NCBI GenBank assembly: GCA_038496445.1
Contig: JALMLS010000065.1
Span: forward strand, 372,001 to 436,000
Source of the DNA: Trichosphaerium sp. ATCC 40318
Lineage: Eukaryota > Discosea > Flabellinia > Trichosidae
Length of the DNA stretch: 64,000 nucleotides
Direction: 5' to 3'
Numbering within the stretch: the stretch's first letter is position 1; each line of letters starts with the position of its first letter. A program made the translations under genes and the position numbers. Under the pieces are notes generated by a model. It was not told the origin of the DNA. It ran no database searches and saw nothing but the letters and a program-made list of their open reading frames with translations. Of the stretch, positions 61,798-64,000 are shown piece by piece.

Positions 61798-64000
61798 TTA
61801 TCTCTTTTTGAGTACAACTGATAGATCTGGATTTGGCTCAACCAAGAACATTCCACTGTATGTATCTTTGGCACTCATTGGATTTTCATTTTGATCTATT
61901 TAAATAAAAAGGTTAGGTGTTAAGAGATGTTTTCTGGTTACAAATATTTCAAATATTACTAATATTCCAAATATTATGAAATAAATGTAACACTTGAAAC
62001 AAAACAGAAAAGCGCGACCAAACTACCGTAGAACGCTTTTCAGGTGTTTAGCGTAACTTTTAACAACCGACTGACAAAAAGTTTGGCAGGTTTTTCAACA
62101 ATTTCGCAACATTTAAAACATTTGCAATATTTGAAATATTTGAAATATTTTGAAATATGTAAACATCTCTTATGAAACCTGATGTGTATTTCGGAAACTA
62201 TGACATACCAGGTGGTCTTGATACTTCAAAGCGTTTTACCAATGATGATATTGTAACTACAAGCTCCATCACAGCCAATTGTTTACCGATACAGTTACGA
62301 GGACCTACTGAAAAAGGCATCCATCCAAACTTATCTCCAGTTGTTGAATCTAAAAATCGAGTTGGATCAAACTCTTCAGCACGTTCCCTAAAGTTTAAAC
62401 ATTAGCACAGCGAAAAAAACATGCGCACGACTACCAGACACTTGAGTCTCTCATTATAAGTGTCTGGATCAGGAACACATCTTGTCCAGCAGGTATTACG
62501 ACATCCCCAAGTTTTGTCTCTTTTGCCACTGTACGTGGTAGTGTCATAACAGGAGAGAACAACCGAAGCGTTTCCCTATAATATTGTATACCACGCGTTA
62601 ATATAATGACACTTGAGGTAGTTGTGACATACTTGATGAAGGCTTTTGTGTAAACGAAACTATTTAATTGTTGTTTTGTTGTTATCTTTGAGTCACCAGC
62701 TTTTGCAATAAATGTTAGAAATGTCACATCAATTTATTCATACGTATGAGTGTATTGGCTTCTTCCAATAGTTTTTGTTGAACGTTGGGATATCTAGACA
62801 TAACATACAGAGACCATGCGAGTGTTATAGCGGTCTATGTTAGAAATCTTTAAGCATGAGAATAACCAAACCGTTTTAGTGACGTACTGTATCATGCCCA
62901 GCAAAGAAGAATAGTAATGACTCATCAACAATAACGTCATCATTAAGAAGATCTGGATATTGCTTCTGAGCAAGTAACATCAATGTGATTAAATCTTGAT
63001 GAGTGTTGTTGCTTAGATTCGCTTTTCTTCTTTCAATAGCTTCTTTTATTTTACCAAGTAGCTCAGCACGTGTTTTACGGAACGGCCTTTAAAACGTAAG
63101 AAAGCACTACAAATGCGCATAAAAGAAATACAACGTACTTGTGATCCCACAGGCCACCAAAAAGGGCTTCAAGAAGCATAAACATACCAAACTCTTTGAA
63201 AAGTTTTTTGAAAGTAACAGTCATAAACTTGTAGTCGAAGTCTTCACCAAATATTAGAGCGACAATCAACCGCATTGTCATGAATACAGTCTCTGATTTT
63301 GGTTGAATATCGAGTCGCCCATTTGATTTGTCAACCTTGTCACAAAGATCATCAATACATTGCTCTGTAATGTCGGTTACAGTTGGTAACATTGCCGTCA
63401 AAGACTTGAAATGAAAAACGGGCGTTAAAAGTCTTCTTCTCGTCTTCCACAACTCATTCGTCTGGAGTGTAACTAAGCCTAAACCCAACAGCACCACAGC
63501 CTATAATACTGTAAATTATCACGAACAAAAAAGGAATTTTGACCCGAAATAGCTATTTTGTGTTAGCTTTTGACCCGATTTTTCGAGACCGGTTATGAAC
63601 ATAGGTAGCCTTGTGCAACTCTGCAAGCTACACCATTAGTGTATCCTTATGGAGTACTCTACGTGAGGCTAAGAGAACAAAGTCATGTGCGTGCTACAAA
63701 TCGAGAGTGGCCTTTTAAAAAGTACGAGTAGTAAATGTTAAAACCAAATAGCGTTATTTCAGGTCAAATCCTCATAAAACAGTTGAGAAAGTAACGAAAA
63801 ACTGACACTTGACGCACGTTTGTGTACATTATCATCGATTTAGGTGAGTTTTCGTGAATGAGAAGTTGTTTCGCATATACTGGATCAGATACCGCTAAAA
63901 CAACTCTACCCTGAACATTCATTTTCACTAGCTTACTATGCTTCCCTTCCACCGTCTTTGGCCACAAATCAATCCTGTCAGGGTATCGTTTTGGGTCTGG
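61798..64000 (-). CDS. Cytochrome P450 (P450-2), N-terminus beyond window
   Basis: Tandem paralogue of P450-1. Readable parts: DPKRYPDRIDLWPKTVEGKH (continues past base 64000), LWKTRRRLLTPVFHFKSLTA, SETVFMTMRLIVALIFGEDF, I-helix LLFFFAGHDTV, ETLRLFSPVMTLPRTVAKET, heme loop FGWMPFSVGPRNCIGKQ and a last exon ending at TAA 61798-61800. All exons keep frame, so the gene looks functional. Two introns are expanded relative to P450-1: the one between the heme exon and the last exon (contains a 247-bp MITE) and the one near 63500-63790 (about 290 nt versus about 50). The anchor exon is outside the window. Differences around the F-G region (KEFGMFMLLEALFGGLWDHK) suggest altered substrate range. Confidence 0.9.
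61923..62169. mobile_element. MITE in P450-2 intron, TA target duplication
   Basis: 247-bp A+T-rich element bounded by TA (61921-61922 and 62170-62171). Terminal inverted repeats start AGAGATGTTT at the left and end AAACATCTCT at the right; inside, ATTTGAAAT-type motifs are repeated and largely complementary between the two ends. It lies inside the last intron of P450-2. The corresponding intron of P450-1 (near 56600) lacks it. TA duplication and TIR suggest Tc1/mariner mobilisation. Confidence 0.85.

Overview
This window is nuclear DNA from an intron-dense eukaryote. Most genes carry many short introns (mostly 44-60 nt) whose donors are predominantly GTACGT and whose acceptors are usually TTTAG or NNCAG. 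A+T content is high, and intergenic spacers are short (about 50-1000 bp). The gene set fits a unicellular or simply organised eukaryote: cytosolic-type pyruvate carboxylase, mitochondrial aspartate aminotransferase, a PPR protein, a homeodomain protein, microsomal P450s, and a fungal-style P-loop ATPase. That last family made me consider an early-diverging fungus or relative, but nothing in the sequence settles the lineage. No tRNA, rRNA or CRISPR was seen.

Layout. 0-7 kb: a mucin-like type I membrane protein, a WrbA-type quinone reductase, a small basic protein, an F-box protein and a divergent mono-ubiquitin gene. 7.3-13.5 kb: one giant ankyrin-repeat gene with over 35 repeats. 13.9-20 kb: stand-alone MoaB/MogA, an intronless PPR protein, a secreted FG-GAP protein. 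20.2-26.5 kb: complete pyruvate carboxylase. 26.8-27.4 kb: a small basic repeat protein. 27.5-31.5 kb: two divergently oriented F-box/LRR genes, both frameshifted. 31.8-42.2 kb: a four-pass membrane protein, an unknown protein, aspartate aminotransferase, a COMT-like methyltransferase, a TTC33-like TPR protein, a peroxiredoxin-like protein with a microexon-encoded CPFC site, and a homeobox gene. 42.9-44.4 kb: an intact F-box/LRR gene. 44.7-54 kb: a secreted GH65 glucosidase, a KCTD/BTB protein, an SP/TP-rich basic protein and the P-loop ATPase. 54.4-56 kb: a second intact F-box/LRR gene. 56.5-64 kb: two tandem P450 genes flanking a second WrbA-type gene and a membrane protein.

The most striking architecture is an inverted duplication. 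The divergent LRR pair A(-)B(+) at 27.5-31.5 kb recurs as B'(-)...A'(+) at 43-56 kb, with flanking non-coding DNA included. Both left-arm copies carry frameshifting deletions and both right-arm copies are intact. The WrbA paralogues (2.9 kb +, 58.7 kb -) lie outside them in the same inverted relation. Two MITE-like elements are present: one abuts the right A' arm and one sits inside a P450 intron that is empty in the paralogue. The LRR proteins use an unusually short 21-22-residue repeat with a Thr/Cys ladder fused to an F-box.

Coordinates for intron-containing genes span first to last coding base. Splice junctions were inferred by eye from frame, GT/AG signals and homology, with no transcript evidence.
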